Positions 34,829 to 46,159 of a DNA stretch of 64,000 bases are shown here, piece by piece (the first letter of the stretch is position 1; each line of letters opens with the position of its first letter). Under the pieces are notes generated by a model. The model had not been told where the DNA came from. It searched no databases and saw only the letters and a list, made by a program, of their open reading frames with translations. A program made the position numbers and the translations under genes. This DNA is from Prostheceraeus crozeri (Eukaryota; Platyhelminthes; Polycladida; Euryleptidae): NCBI GenBank assembly GCA_907163375.1, contig CAJQUW010001409.1, positions 806,001-870,000 on the forward strand, in the 5' to 3' direction.

Positions 34829-36809
34829 GCAGGTAATGCAGATTATGATGATCATAGAGTAAAACTGCTTGTTTAAGAAATCCTTTTAAAATATTAATTT
34901 TCGTTGCTATCTTAAGAAGGAATTCCACTTTTTATCATAGTGATAAGTAATGATGGAATCGATGGCAGGTCAACTAATACTCATAGAAATCGACATAAAG
35001 CGATAAACAAATGCAAATTGGTCAATACTGTGTCGATCGTCACCCAAGATAAGATTCTGGTTTTACTTCTTGTAAATCTTGTGTCTCAAGTTCCTCGTCA
35101 CTGTTTCTCTTTTTTTAACTCATTGATTTCTTTCCTTTCGTATTCCGACTCATCAGCAGTGTGCACAATGACTGCATTTTTGAGAATCACTAGAATATCG
35201 TGAAGTAAATCACAAACTCCAAGAAATATTCATTCAACCCTCCCTCATTCAAACAGAACCGGCTCTGAAATTATAAAAGAAATCGTATATAACCCGCAGG
35301 TTATATTCAAGAAAATGCGGCAAGCACTCAGCAAGAGCAGCATTTACCTACGTTATATTCTGATAAAAGTCAAAATATCAGACATGTGTTCTTTGGAGGA
35401 ATCAGTTTGTTAACTGATGAACAGTTTAGCGATCGTAATTTTTGACCTTATTAAATCTTGTTATCTATTCCCACTGCTTGCAGTTTTGAGTGTTGTGATG
35501 CTTTTTTATCGATTTTTATGATTCGTTAAAAACTGCTGTGACTAGTAAAGACGGAGATGCATAGGAATGTGTGTGTGTGTGATTTCTTTTTCTGCGGTGC
35601 AGTCAACAGCTTAGATGATTTTTGTCATAATAGAACATGTCGACTTCTACTACTAAATCGATCCGCAGCTGGTACATGTAGGCATGTTTCGGTTGAACTT
35701 GTATTTCGGCATCATTATCCCATAGTTTTTATTACACTATTTTTCATTTAGCTGCCACCAAAAGTGCATGAAATTGACAAATTGAATAAAGAGGGGTTTT
35801 TTTCTTAAAGCTACAACTGTTCCATAGACTGGTGTCATTTACTCATTAAATGCAAAATACAATTAGATATTGCGTCTCTGTCAATGTAAAGATTGCAATT
35901 ACGAAATTGCTCCGTTTTTCTTCAATCACATTTCAATTACTTTAGATAACTCCCGGTTCTTTATGTAGATTTTGACAGTAAATTTCTTTAAAAAATATTG
36001 TCAGTTATTGTGCCTCTGGCACACATCCATGTCGTGTTATTAGCAGTTACTGTATTGCATTATCGACGAGGAGAATAAAATAATTATTCTGCATGTTGAA
36101 TGAAGTTTTAACTGTGCTGACTTTAACAGTGCCAAAAATGTAATTGATTACAATTATGTAATTACATGTATGTAATATAGTCTTTTCATGACATACCTTC
36201 ATCCTGTCGTCGACTGGTTTGGAAAATTGTGTGATCCTGTCACGTGCGCATCTTTTCCAATACTAGGCATTGATTCACCATGCGATTGAAATCACGAAGA
36301 TCCCCGTTGCAAATAGTAGAGAACTTAACGATGCTACGTTGGGTTGCGTGTCAATCTCGCAATAAAAAATCCAAATAAATCGGCTGTTGTGTCAGCTTTT
36401 TTGATTAGCCTCTTGTTGTTATCGAGCGGTGTAACATTCAACATAAGAACAGTATAAGTTGGCTTGCTTATACCCGAATACTGGAGCGCAATCGGCACAC
36501 CAACTGTCGATTGCGCTCCACTCTTTCGGTTAACGCAGATGGTCAATTAACAGCTGCCATGAACTCTCAATAGTTAGGTATAATATACTGAATTTTATCT
36601 ACAGCTTGTCAAAAATCGAATATTGCGCTTTTGTGCTACATTATTGCATCTTGGTACCTGTGATCTATTAGAAAATTTCGAATGTAAGACTATTGCATAT
36701 TATGCTATCATTGATCAGATAGCATTATCGATTTATTGTTCTCGATAAATAATCATAACTTGAGAAATAGAATGGACTGTATATTGAACTCTGTCATAAT
36801 TAATTTTAG
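34829..36809. other. No gene supported
   Basis: AT-rich DNA to the right of the array, with a short GT microsatellite near 35568. Several ATG frames of 60-90 codons exist, but none shows a domain, good composition or splice context. Confidence 0.5.
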
Positions 36810-36957
36810 GAAATGTAAGTCAGTGCAATTGCATCAGGAGTTCGATTCTCCGCTTTCTATGTTTAAAGAAGGCCTGGTGGATGCAATCAGGGACAGAACT
36901 AATATTTTATCAAAAATCGACGCTCAGGTCTTATGTGGCACATTCAATGAATCCTAG
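36810..36957 (+). CDS. Possible 3'-terminal exon, unknown gene
   Basis: An acceptor-like TAATTTTAG ends at 36809. The frame after it reads KCKSVQLHQEF and continues for 48 codons with balanced composition to a TAG at 36957. If real, it is the last exon of a plus-strand gene and enters in phase 2. No upstream exon or family could be recognised, and such frames also arise by chance. Confidence 0.2.
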
Positions 36958-38667
36958 TTGCCCATTTTTTGTGAAATCATGCATGAGTTTTATCCATGTC
37001 ATATGCTTCACCAATGAAATATCGATGATTTAGTCAAGTGAAATCTACAATTTAGCCATCGAATTATTGAAATATACTAGGGATGCTAGGATCATAGTAC
37101 AATCTGTATTGTAGTTTAATAGCACCTTCTTGTCGTGAAGTGATAAATTCTACATCTTGCATTCTACACAATCATTCTACATTCTACACTGTATACCGAA
37201 CCTCCCAACATTTACGGATGTTGCATGACTTGCGTACATTACAAATTGAAACACATTCATAACATGTGAAGTAGATTCCATTCACTCTATAGATGTGGCG
37301 TAAAGGCTGCGATACTGAATCTTCGATTTAAAATTGTACATGCCGCTGAAATGTTCAGATACTAGGATGCAAATTAAATAACTATGTCAAGGATCAAGTG
37401 TCATAATTTGTGGCATTATGAGTGCATAGAAAAACGACAAGGAAAATTCATGCGTTGTGTGATTCAACTGCACACACATCAATTATTCTCTAACAGTATT
37501 CAATATCCGATTAAAAAGATCCCAGAACTCATGAACTGAAAAAGTGGATAGACGAATTTGCATTACGTACATGCGATTTGTTGTTGAAACCGACTAACGA
37601 AGAGCTCAAGTTTTTAAAACAGCCCATCACGAGTAGCAAAATATGGTTCTAAAAACGGTCAGAAAATGTCGTGAATTATCTAGAAAGCATTTTCAAGACA
37701 ATATTTTTAAACGATTAAAATGGTAATACAAGCTTATTCGAAATATTGCTCTGAAATATTCATTAAATATTTTTCTTTACGGAGCCTTGCTGTTAAACGG
37801 AGGGTTGCAAACAGTAATATGAAAATTGAATAAAAGATAGACACTCCTTTCAGCTTGTGGCGTTTTTCTTCCCTTTGGACTACAGAATAAAGTGATGAAT
37901 GAGTAAATGATGAATAGAATATAGTACAATGAGTGCTCTATTGCCTTTAGAGTAAGTATAAATTTACGTAGAGTGCATTTATTAAATCCCCAATACACTT
38001 TCGATTTCATAAAATTAACTTGACACGAACCCCAGCACCGTGCATGTGAGATATACGAATATACGAAGGGATGGATATCCATCCTTCAAAATATATAGTT
38101 TTTCATAAGTTTTGCGCAAAGCCTGTCATTTTAAGATGCCTTTTTTACAGCAGCACACATTGAACGACCAGATGGAAGTCATTTTGATAAAAGTTTACTT
38201 TATATCAACATTGTAGAAAAATTCTCAGTTCAGAGTTTTGGTAGTTATCTGAAAATTCTTCTGACCACATAACATGATCACATCAAAAGCCTGAAACGTA
38301 TTTCACGTCTTGTGAAACACCGTCATATCGAGTCGATTATATCGTCGCGTCGGTATCAGTCCCAAGGTAATATGAGTTTCAGTTCAACGGAGATACATCC
38401 ACTACTCAATTGAAGTCTAAAATGATGCTATGAGGTCATTCAATAGCATCTTCGGTTGAATCACAATAGACGGTCGTCCAGTAGCTTTTGGGGTTAATTT
38501 GCACACAAGACAGGACAGAACCACAATCGAACGTAATGCAAGTCTTCAGTTATGATCCGATACACAGATAGCCTGTTCGTGCAGCCTGAGCAATGAAAAC
38601 TATAAATAAGACAAACTTTGTGCGTATCTGCAGCAAGGACAGCTGACAGCAGAACAGAGTCATGAAA
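36958..38667. other. No gene supported
   Basis: AT-rich DNA with stops in all frames and only short chance frames. No repeat structure of note was seen. Confidence 0.5.
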
Positions 38668-38765
38668 GATCAAAAAATTGACGTGCACCAATAAAAATTT
38701 ATTGTCAATAAAAATGAACATTTTTATTGACACATATTATTGGTGCTCGTCAATTTTTTTTGATC
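38668..38765. repeat. 98-bp inverted repeat (hairpin)
   Basis: The left arm from GATCAAAAAATTGACG pairs with the right arm CGTCAATTTTTTTTGATC, with inner arms around CCAATAA and TCAATAAAAATG. The centre lies near 38717. It could be a very small foldback element or cruciform; no coding potential. Confidence 0.75.
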
Positions 38766-39653
38766 TTCACAAATCTCACAATATGGGCGCACAATCTAAT
38801 TAAACTTAAATGGCACTCAATTGATGCTCAAAGTTTAAAAGACATAATTCATAGTAAATTTAGGTTCTAAAGTAAAAATCAATAAAGAAAGAAAGCATAT
38901 AACGCTTTTGGATCACTTCATTTTTTGACAATGCGGCATATGATATTTATAGGAATTATAACAACAAGTGAAGATGTTCAGGAGTAAGTAAGTGGCATTG
39001 TGTGCTTTCCGGGAGATCTGTGTGAGAAAATGGAAAAATAAACGCGTGAACAATAAAAGTCAGCAAATTATATATTTCGCAACAATCACAACAATGATTT
39101 CAGTTAATTTTGCAAGATGTAAATGGGTCCTCATCACCACTCAGATTCAAGAAATGAAACATGAATTTAGTGAATCATAAAATCAAGCTGGTGAAAATTG
39201 AAATAAAACTCGACCAAGAAAGCAAAAAAAGATCTCGACTTTTTCAAGAAGACTTTCATTATAATTCAATTCATGAAATTCCCTTGGCAAGCTTGATTTC
39301 CGCTTAGTTGGGATGCTTTTTACTAAATATTCACTCCTTCTGATATCCAACTTGTTTCATGGGAGAGTCATCTCGGTAGTATATGAATTGGCAAATTTTG
39401 ACTTTTTTCAAAAGTGCTCAAATAATTTTTTGGACCACGGGAACGTAATCTCCGCAAGAAGCTGAATCTTTTCGTAAAACAATTTTCACTGTATACAGAT
39501 ACTTTTTTGAGTCGACATTCTACCTATATATCCCTACTCAATGTCTCTAGAGACATATGTCTCATGAGTTCTCACTCAATAGAAAAAAATAGTTAGAAAA
39601 ATGTAAAAATTTAAAAATCTAACTGGTGGAGAGTCTGATACAAATACATATAG
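38766..39653. other. No gene supported
   Basis: AT-rich DNA. A 62-codon frame at 38992-39180 contains an acceptor-like ATGATTTCAG, but no domain or partner exon was found. Confidence 0.45.
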
Positions 39654-39707
39654 ATAGACATCGGATTACATTATTAGGTAATCCAAATAATGTAATCCGA
39701 TGTCTAT
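39654..39707. repeat. Perfect 22-bp inverted repeat
   Basis: Arms of 22 bp (39654-39675 and 39686-39707, starting ATAGACATCGGATTACATTATT split at the loop) are perfectly complementary around a 10-base loop. The hairpin is stable, but it lacks the T-tract or promoter context that would mark a defined RNA. Confidence 0.8.
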
Positions 39708-39861
39708 GTAGATAAAGAGATGGCAATGGATTATGAAGCATTTTGATAGCTGCCTTGAGATGACTGTCCTCTTCGGAATTTCGGGGTCCTCACACCAACG
39801 ATTAAGTGCCGCTGCCGCAGCAGCGCATGTGCACGATATGGTCAGTTATTGCTGTGCAATG

Positions 39862-40330
39862 TATGGATGCGGAGTCCTATCATTTTGTTAGGACTCCGAC
39901 TTCGACTCCGGGTGGCAAGTATAGAAAGCATAGTTTTCTTTAAAATATGCTGCTAACCTACATCATAGTTCATCATAGTATTGGCTGAACCTATATTTAG
40001 TGATCATTGTCTCAGCTATCAATCATTTTCGATGAAAGTTGATCAAATGTCGCTTTAAGTTGGATGCGTACGTGCGACTCGTCTCCTCCCATCTTCTTGA
40101 TATGTATGCTTCACACGGTTTTTCTCTAGTCTCTACCAGGCACGAAAATCCCCATCCCTCTCCAAAAAATATGAGTACACTTTCGATTTTAATATGCGCT
40201 TTAGAGGAGCCATCACACACGATTGACGTGAGAGTAAGAGGTAATGTTCTCAAGCAAAACTACTATCTCATTATTTGCTCTCATTTTTGTCTCTGATGTG
40301 ACCTTTGGTGCGTAGGTGTGATCGAGTCTA
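39862..40330. mobile_element. hAT-like element copy A, partial, with BED-finger remnant
   Basis: The left end carries ATGCGGAGTCC followed by GGACTCCGACTTCGACTCCG, a form of the terminal motif seen at 41624 (CAGGGATGCGGAGTC in inverse). It is homologous to copies at 40907-41624 and 54182-54842 but stops near 40330. The minus frame 40253-40023 ends in a BED-zinc-finger-like SNLKRHLINFHRK with an upstream Cys, though the second Cys of the usual pair is missing. BED fingers are typical of hAT transposase N-termini. Confidence 0.6.
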
Positions 40331-40422
40331 GGACTTAGGCTTGTCTTCTCGCGGTACTTATGGGTTATCTCCCCCCACGTTTTCAAATTTGCCTACAATC
40401 CATAGAAATGAATCAATCATCA

Positions 40423-40906
40423 CAAAACTTCAGAGACACGTATTTGAGTATATCTTCTACCCATATGCAGAATTTTATGCAAATCGGACCAGTACTTTTT
40501 GAATTAGAGGCGATGATGTGAAGTGTAGCGATGTCAGCAGCTTGATCTGACTTCGCCTGACCTCATTGTCTGAGCAGAAAGCACTAGGTCAACAAAGTAA
40601 TGTCGCGACAACTATAGAAGTGATAATGACCCAGACCACATCTTCTCCATTAATGTGCTTAACTTATGTGTGGCAGGGTAGTGGTCGTGAGAAGATTTCA
40701 AATAGCAATGGATGATGACGGAGACGGAAAGAGAGCAATGCACACACGAGTAACAATAATGCGTCGAACAGACGAAGTCAGATCAAATTGCTGACATCGC
40801 TACACTTCACGTTATCGTTCCTAATTCAAAAAAATACTAGTCGGATTTGCATATATATTTGTCTGTGGGTAGAAAATATACTCAAATACGTGTATCTGAA
40901 GTTTTG
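40423..40906. mobile_element. 484-bp MITE-like element with ~140-bp inverted repeats
   Basis: The left end CAAAACTTCAGAGACACG and the right end inverse (ending TCTGAAGTTTTG) bound two arms of ~140 bp (40423-40560 and 40770-40906), with shared words CGTATTTGAGTATAT, TCTACCCA, ATGCAAATC and GTGTAGCGATGTCAGC. It sits between two hAT-like copies. No target duplication was visible and it has no coding capacity. Confidence 0.7.
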
Positions 40907-41624
40907 GACTCCGGACTGATAGGACTCCGACTCCGAGTAGCAAGCATAGAGAGCATAGTTTTCTTTAAAATAAGCTGGTAACCTACACCATAGATCATCA
41001 TAGGCCTAACTGAACCTATTTTTAGTGATCATTGCTGCATCAATTATCAGTTATTTTCGATGAAAGTTTATCAAATGTCGCTTTAAACTGGATGCATACG
41101 ACTCGGCTCCTCCCACCTTGCTGATGTGCGCTTCACACGGTTTTCTCCAGTCTCTACCAATCAGGAAAATCCCCCATCCTTCTCCAAAAAATATGAGTAC
41201 ACTTTCGATTTTAATATGCGCTTTAGAGGAGCCATCACACGCGATTAACGTGAGAATCAGAGGTAATGTTCTCAAACAAACTAGTATTTCATTTTTGTCT
41301 CTGATGTGACCTTTGGCGCGCAGGTGTGATCGAGGCTAGGAAGGCGTGTCTTCTCTACTGAATCATCGAGTGAAAAGACAATCCCTTTTTCACTAATACG
41401 AGTCACTCCCTCAACTATTAAAAGCTTTGTATGCACTGCTGTCTCTGTACTTTTGTTTGACGGAGAAAGTTGACATCAAGACAGTGACAGCTATGCACGA
41501 GGATAAATAATTTGCTTGTGTTATATCATTTCGGGTCTAGTTATAGGCCGGAGTCCTATCATTTTATAGCATTCCGACTACGACTCTAGCAAAAATGATA
41601 GGACTCCGACTCCGCATCCCTGGT
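40907..41624. mobile_element. hAT-like element copy B with BED-finger remnant
   Basis: About 700 bp from GGACTCCGGACTGATAGG to GACTCCGCATCCCTG. In inverse the right end reads CAGGGATGCGGAGTCGGAGT, a hAT-type CAGGG end followed by repeated GGAGTC words. It is homologous along its length to 54182-54842. The minus frame 41275-41051 holds the same BED-like tail (SLKRHLINFHRK) as copy A. Premature stops and the short length make it non-autonomous. Confidence 0.6.
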
Positions 41625-42600
41625 AGAGTGTCATAGTCAACCCCAAAAGTATTTTGCTCACAAATTCTCTCGAATGATAAATTTGTTATAATCCTGTAAA
41701 TAATATATAGTTGTGCTTCATCGACTGCTTGCCATCATCAAAAATATGAAGCGATTTTACCATATGACATCATGAATTCTCTCATCGACACCGTAAGTTT
41801 ATAAATATAATGCTGTGTGGACATACTGTCATTGAATTCTCCTTCAATTACAAGAGGAGCAGCAAATCATTTATGTAAATCGATTAGGCCATTGTGATTT
41901 GCATCAATATGTTGCCTAGGGGAACAAGCATGCACTTCAACATCTCATGACATGTATACTATCTTATGTGCTTCAGTAGTGCCCAATGAGATATGAAAAT
42001 CTAGCTCTATTGCAGCGTCGCTTTCCTTTTCCTTATCTCAGATATTTGAGGAATAAATTTCACAGAGATTTCTGTAATTTAATGACAATGAATTTCACAA
42101 ATTCTGCTTATACGATTCTGAGCAGTATGAAATCTATACCGTTAAATTCTCGACGTTTTCTTTCTCGCTCTAAAACTTTGGGAATTTTTTCTAACGTGTA
42201 TGCAAGGCGATGTTTCAACCTTCATGTTCTCGCTTGCCAATGCTCCTTCCTGCATCTGTGTCAGTGGGTGGAGCTCCACATTAAATGAGGTCTTGATGTG
42301 TAGGTTGGCCTCATACAGGACACAAGAGTGGTTCATCATCGTTCTTCATTTTGGCATTGACAAAACTGTAAAGGTAATCATCTGCCTCTTGAATGAAAAT
42401 GGGCTATAGCTTATATTCAAATGCAATTACAGGATTCCGGGATTCGTGAACCTTTCCGAGATTCCGATGTATCGAACTTTTTAGTCCAGCCAGACCGTGC
42501 TCTTGCCGGATTCCAGGAAAGTCCGGTCAGAATGTCGGTATTAGTAATGCGCATTTGCATTATAATTGGGCTATGTCGTCTTGTTCGAACCATCTCTGCT
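41625..42600. other. No gene supported
   Basis: AT-rich DNA. A frame of 100 codons at 41986-42288 has no recognisable feature and is probably chance. Confidence 0.45.
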
Positions 42601-42622
42601 CAAAAGCGCAACCTAATTTGCT

Positions 42623-42832
42623 TTGAATTTGCAACTTGCTAAGATGCAATTTGAAGAAGCGATGGGAAGGCGAGGCATCTTAGAGACTAAATTTGTAAGT
42701 AGTTTGCACTTGCAACTGTTAATATTCCAACTGAATATTGAATCAGAAAGCACGATAGACAAGACTGAAACATTAGTAGGTTTTTTTCAGAGTGACGCTG
42801 AAGAAATGCGTAATCGCTTAAGCAGTGCATAA
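42623..42832 (+). CDS. Possible end of a small gene, two short exons
   Basis: A frame reading NLQLAKMQFEEAMGRRG ends at a consensus donor (TTT|GTAAGT, exon end 42694). After 96 bases an acceptor with a pyrimidine run (TTTTTTTCAG ending 42790) leads, in the same phase 0, to SDAEEMRNRLSSA and a stop at 42832. The joined peptide is helical and charged. The intron is a multiple of three without a stop, so both forms are readable. The upstream boundary and family are unknown. Confidence 0.3.
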   Translation: MNLQLAKMQFEEAMGRRGILETKFVSSLHLQLLIFQLNIESESTIDKTETLVGFFQSDAEEMRNRLSSA

Positions 42833-43997
42833 TTTTTGTGTTAAATATCTGTGTGTTATCGCTGAAGTGTGTTTCATATTTGTGCATAAATATTTACATA
42901 CACAACATTTTCGAATGCCTTATTTATGTCAAATTATCCCTTGTGTTAAAACTTACAAATACAAATTCATGCTATGCACCAAATGCTTAGTAGAAGCGAT
43001 CACCATTCCGTCTGATGATGATCTTCAGTAGCAAAATACTTCTTTAAGTACGCATACTGTAATACGGATTATGGCAACACTTATATTTACATTTAAAACC
43101 AAAATCTATGCAATCTATACAAGCAACACGACAAAAAGGCAGCGACAGGTCAAGTCATGCGAATTCTTCGATTGTGCTTCATTTTCAAGAGTGTTGCAAG
43201 TACCGTCTTTAATTGGTAAAGGCCCTGGTAGGTGTTGCTGTCGGAGGAGAGACATCACACCAAGATTTTTTACATCAGAATGCATCTGAATGCACCCTCA
43301 TTTCTTGGACATTAGTGATGAATCCATTTCTTGCAGCCAACACAGTAGATCAAGTTTCTCCCCTCGTCTCGTCTACATGCGCCACACAGAAATCTGCATG
43401 TGTTCTTTGGTGCACGATCATCCTGGTGTGCTCAGTTTATTACCTTGGTCTTATTCAGATCAATCCGAAGACCATGTGACCGTAGACCATCTTTCCAGGC
43501 TGTGTTTCTTTGCCCAGCTTAAGGTACTCAAGTGAATCTTAGAAAGCAAGAAATTTTATTTATATTGGTGTTTTTTTCTTCTTTATCTTAAGGCTTCATT
43601 GGCAGCAATGGCGATTGATTTTGTAAAAACCACATGTACAATTGTATAGTATAGGTATGTGCATTCAAGAAGCAAAGCGTACATTGTGAAGTAAGCAATT
43701 CCATTTTCCTACTGTGTACGGGGTATATTATAACTAGCACATTGTGAAGCTGATTATGCACGCCAAGAAATTTCACAGAAAAGATTCACAAAACCCTCCC
43801 TTATATCATGACATTTTGAAATAACAGAAAGCTCAGAAAAGTTGTAATTCCTGCTTGATATAATTACCGAGAAAATGTTTGATGGCGGTTGGCGGGAGGA
43901 TTTTCATAATCAAACCGATTTTTTAGAATCAAAAATTCACCAAGTCTCTCCCGATGTTTATTAGCCAAAATAATAAATGAAGTAAAATAAGGAGCCA
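42833..43997. other. No gene supported
   Basis: AT-rich DNA with chance frames only. The part near 43200-43500 is slightly richer in GC, with frames in two phases, but no domain was recognised. Confidence 0.45.
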
Positions 43998-44027
43998 GAC
44001 GTTTCGCGCCCGGGCGCTTGTTCACTG
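43998..44027 (-). ncRNA. Hammerhead-ribozyme-like core, degenerate
   Basis: On the minus strand the order is an altered first core (CAGTGAACAA in place of a CUGAUGA-type core), a perfect 12-base helix GCGCCCGGGCGC, then the conserved GAAA and C-GTC of the second core and cleavage site. It lies ~500 bp downstream, on the same strand, of the Penelope-like relic at 44528-45790. Such elements are known to carry hammerhead motifs. The altered first core makes it probably inactive. Confidence 0.4.
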
Positions 44028-44527
44028 TTCACAGAAAAAGTGAAGTAACTCTTCAAAATCGACTCCTCGATTATTTGTAATCATATCAAAACTGAAAATG
44101 GGCACCAGAAAATAAAAGTAGCGCATGGGTCCCCTAAAAGAGATCCTTCGGATTTTTTGTGACAAGTTCTCAACCCTGTATATAGCATATCCTGGGCCCT
44201 AAATGTCATTAAAAAACGTCAGTAAATTTCTAACTCAGTGTTGCGCTGTCACCATGTTTGATGGTCAAATGGGAATAATTCACATTCAGCATTATTCGAT
44301 AGTATTCAGTATTTTATTATGTATTCACTATTTTTCATCATTTTGATATTGTTTCTTGGTCAATTTTTGCATGACCTAGTGCTAATGCATGTAATTGCCA
44401 TTTATTTTGATTTCACGATCTATAACTGGTCGTTATTTTTAGCTTGGCTGTTCATTGACTTTCCCCTTCATTATGTTGCGATCGTGTTGCTCACTACCGG
44501 GTTCTTTTGTCTGCTAACATGTAAATG

Positions 44528-45790
44528 TCAATCAGTGTGACATCGTTGTTCTTTCATGTGATGTGATTCAGCAATGCAGTGCAGTTGCTTGAGAATGGCC
44601 TTCAATGGATTCATGGGTACATGGCTGTCCCATGGTAGCATGTGACCACTATGCAAGTGCTTTGAAACAGATTTCGCACTCCAGTTCGACTGTTTTTCTA
44701 ATGTGACAGCTGTATCTAAGAAGGAGATCCGAATTATCAGACTCTTCAAATGTAAAAGTAATATTGTCATTAATAGCGGCAACACTTAAAAAAAGTCTAT
44801 TTAATGGAGAGAAGGAGACTACAAATGCATCATGAATGTATCTCCTCCAAAATTTAGGCTTTCCGTGGCTTTGTGCATACTCACTTTGAGGAAAGAACAG
44901 TAAGCATTGTAAAACTGCTGTCGGTGGACGGCAATTCGCCCTCTAAAACTGCTCCGGTTTGGCCAATATAATATTCATGACAATTCCGTCATCGCAATTT
45001 ATAAATGACTTTTGACGATGTACAGGTAAGGCTCTGATTTATGTCGAAATGTCTGATGCTCAATGGGGTTTGGAATGTGATGCTTTTGCCGGTGATTAAG
45101 GTGTCCCAAGTTCTGCACAGACTTTCATTACATCACTGGACCCCGAAAATAGTCATTCTATTTTTGTTGGAGAGGATGGAAATCAGTGTTCTGGGTTGTC
45201 AAAAAGTTGGTCTAAGCTCGCAATTTTGGAGGGTTTTACATACAGTAAGGTACTGGACAAATGTTTGGTCACTTTGAAAATATCCGGATTATTTCTGTCG
45301 TAGGTTCTTATAAAAGGAATAACAGTTTCGTGCGATTGATCTTTTGCACTGATTGTGTGGGATTCAGCTTTACGAATGGCATCGTCAATTAGATTATTGG
45401 GATAACGTAGAGTTAATAATTTCATTTCAACTCTTGATATCTGATCCAGGTTCAGCGCAAACGATGCGTTAATGCGATAAGCCAAATGATGCGGAATGTT
45501 ATGGAGAATATGACGGGGATGGGTCGAATTGAATGGTACGAAATTTATCGTATCTGCTAATTTATGTCAGATATTCGCATGAATAGATATTGAGTTGCAA
45601 TCTTGGAATGTGTAACATTGATATCCAGAAAATTCATACTTTCGCTGTACATACTTATCGGTGAATTTAATGGATGGATCTAAATTTTAAATGATGTCAT
45701 AAAATTCATCACAATCACCGTATTCACTTCTCCGGATGATTCAACAATCATCGAGAGTGTAACCAAGAGTGTTCCAGATCATGATTCATG
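44528..45790 (-). pseudogene. Penelope-like element relic, two joined fragments
   Basis: Minus strand. From 45790 to about 44900 the pieces run in PLE order: end of the RT palm (FYDII, DPSIKF), a TINFVPFNSTHPRHIL stretch, then MKLLTLRYPNNLIDDAI (45485-45183). A GIY-YIG-type start follows (NCHEYYIGQTG, ~44975-44945). Below it, 44880-44528 returns to an earlier part of the protein: RYIHDAFV, in which the catalytic YVDD-like motif has lost an Asp, then FTFEES, DTAVTL and a SGHMLPWDSHVP stretch. The order means a 5'-truncated copy joined behind the 3' end of another, the head-to-tail arrangement typical of PLEs. Many stops and shifts. Confidence 0.7.
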
Positions 45791-46016
45791 AGCTGCATTA
45801 GGGTAAACCTTCCGAAACTTCTTATACATTTGCATTTCCAAGCATCCATCCCAACCATGCTTCGCTGTTAATGAGATATAATGGGAGGATATAATGTGTT
45901 TTAATATTTTTTGCCATGAAGTGACAACAGATGAAGACAACAAATGATAGCAGCTACCGTCCTGTCAATTCTCAGGAAATGTCTATTAGCGCATAGCTTG
46001 CAGTGCTTCCACCATA
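45791..46016. other. No gene seen
   Basis: AT-rich sequence between the PLE relic and the hairpin. No supported feature. Confidence 0.5.
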
Positions 46017-46097
46017 ATTGAACAAACTGTCTATGTTGCTTGAAACACGATGCGCGAAACGTCGAGTGTTTTATGTAGTATAGACAGTTCGTTCAAT
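46017..46097 (+). ncRNA. Hairpin enclosing a CGAAACGTC core, ribozyme-like
   Basis: Arms at 46017-46034 and 46080-46097 (ATTGAACAAACTGTCTAT and its inverse) pair at 17 of 18 positions. Inside are CTTGAAACA and, after a short gap, GCGCGAAAC-GTC at 46052-46063. The arrangement resembles a type I hammerhead: stem I closed by the arms, a degenerate first core, and the GAAA plus GTC cleavage-site element. The first core departs from the consensus, so activity is doubtful. Confidence 0.35.
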
Positions 46098-46159
46098 TAC
46101 AGGTATATATCTCGTATATATATTCGTATGCCAAACACACAAATTTAAAGTTTAATTTA

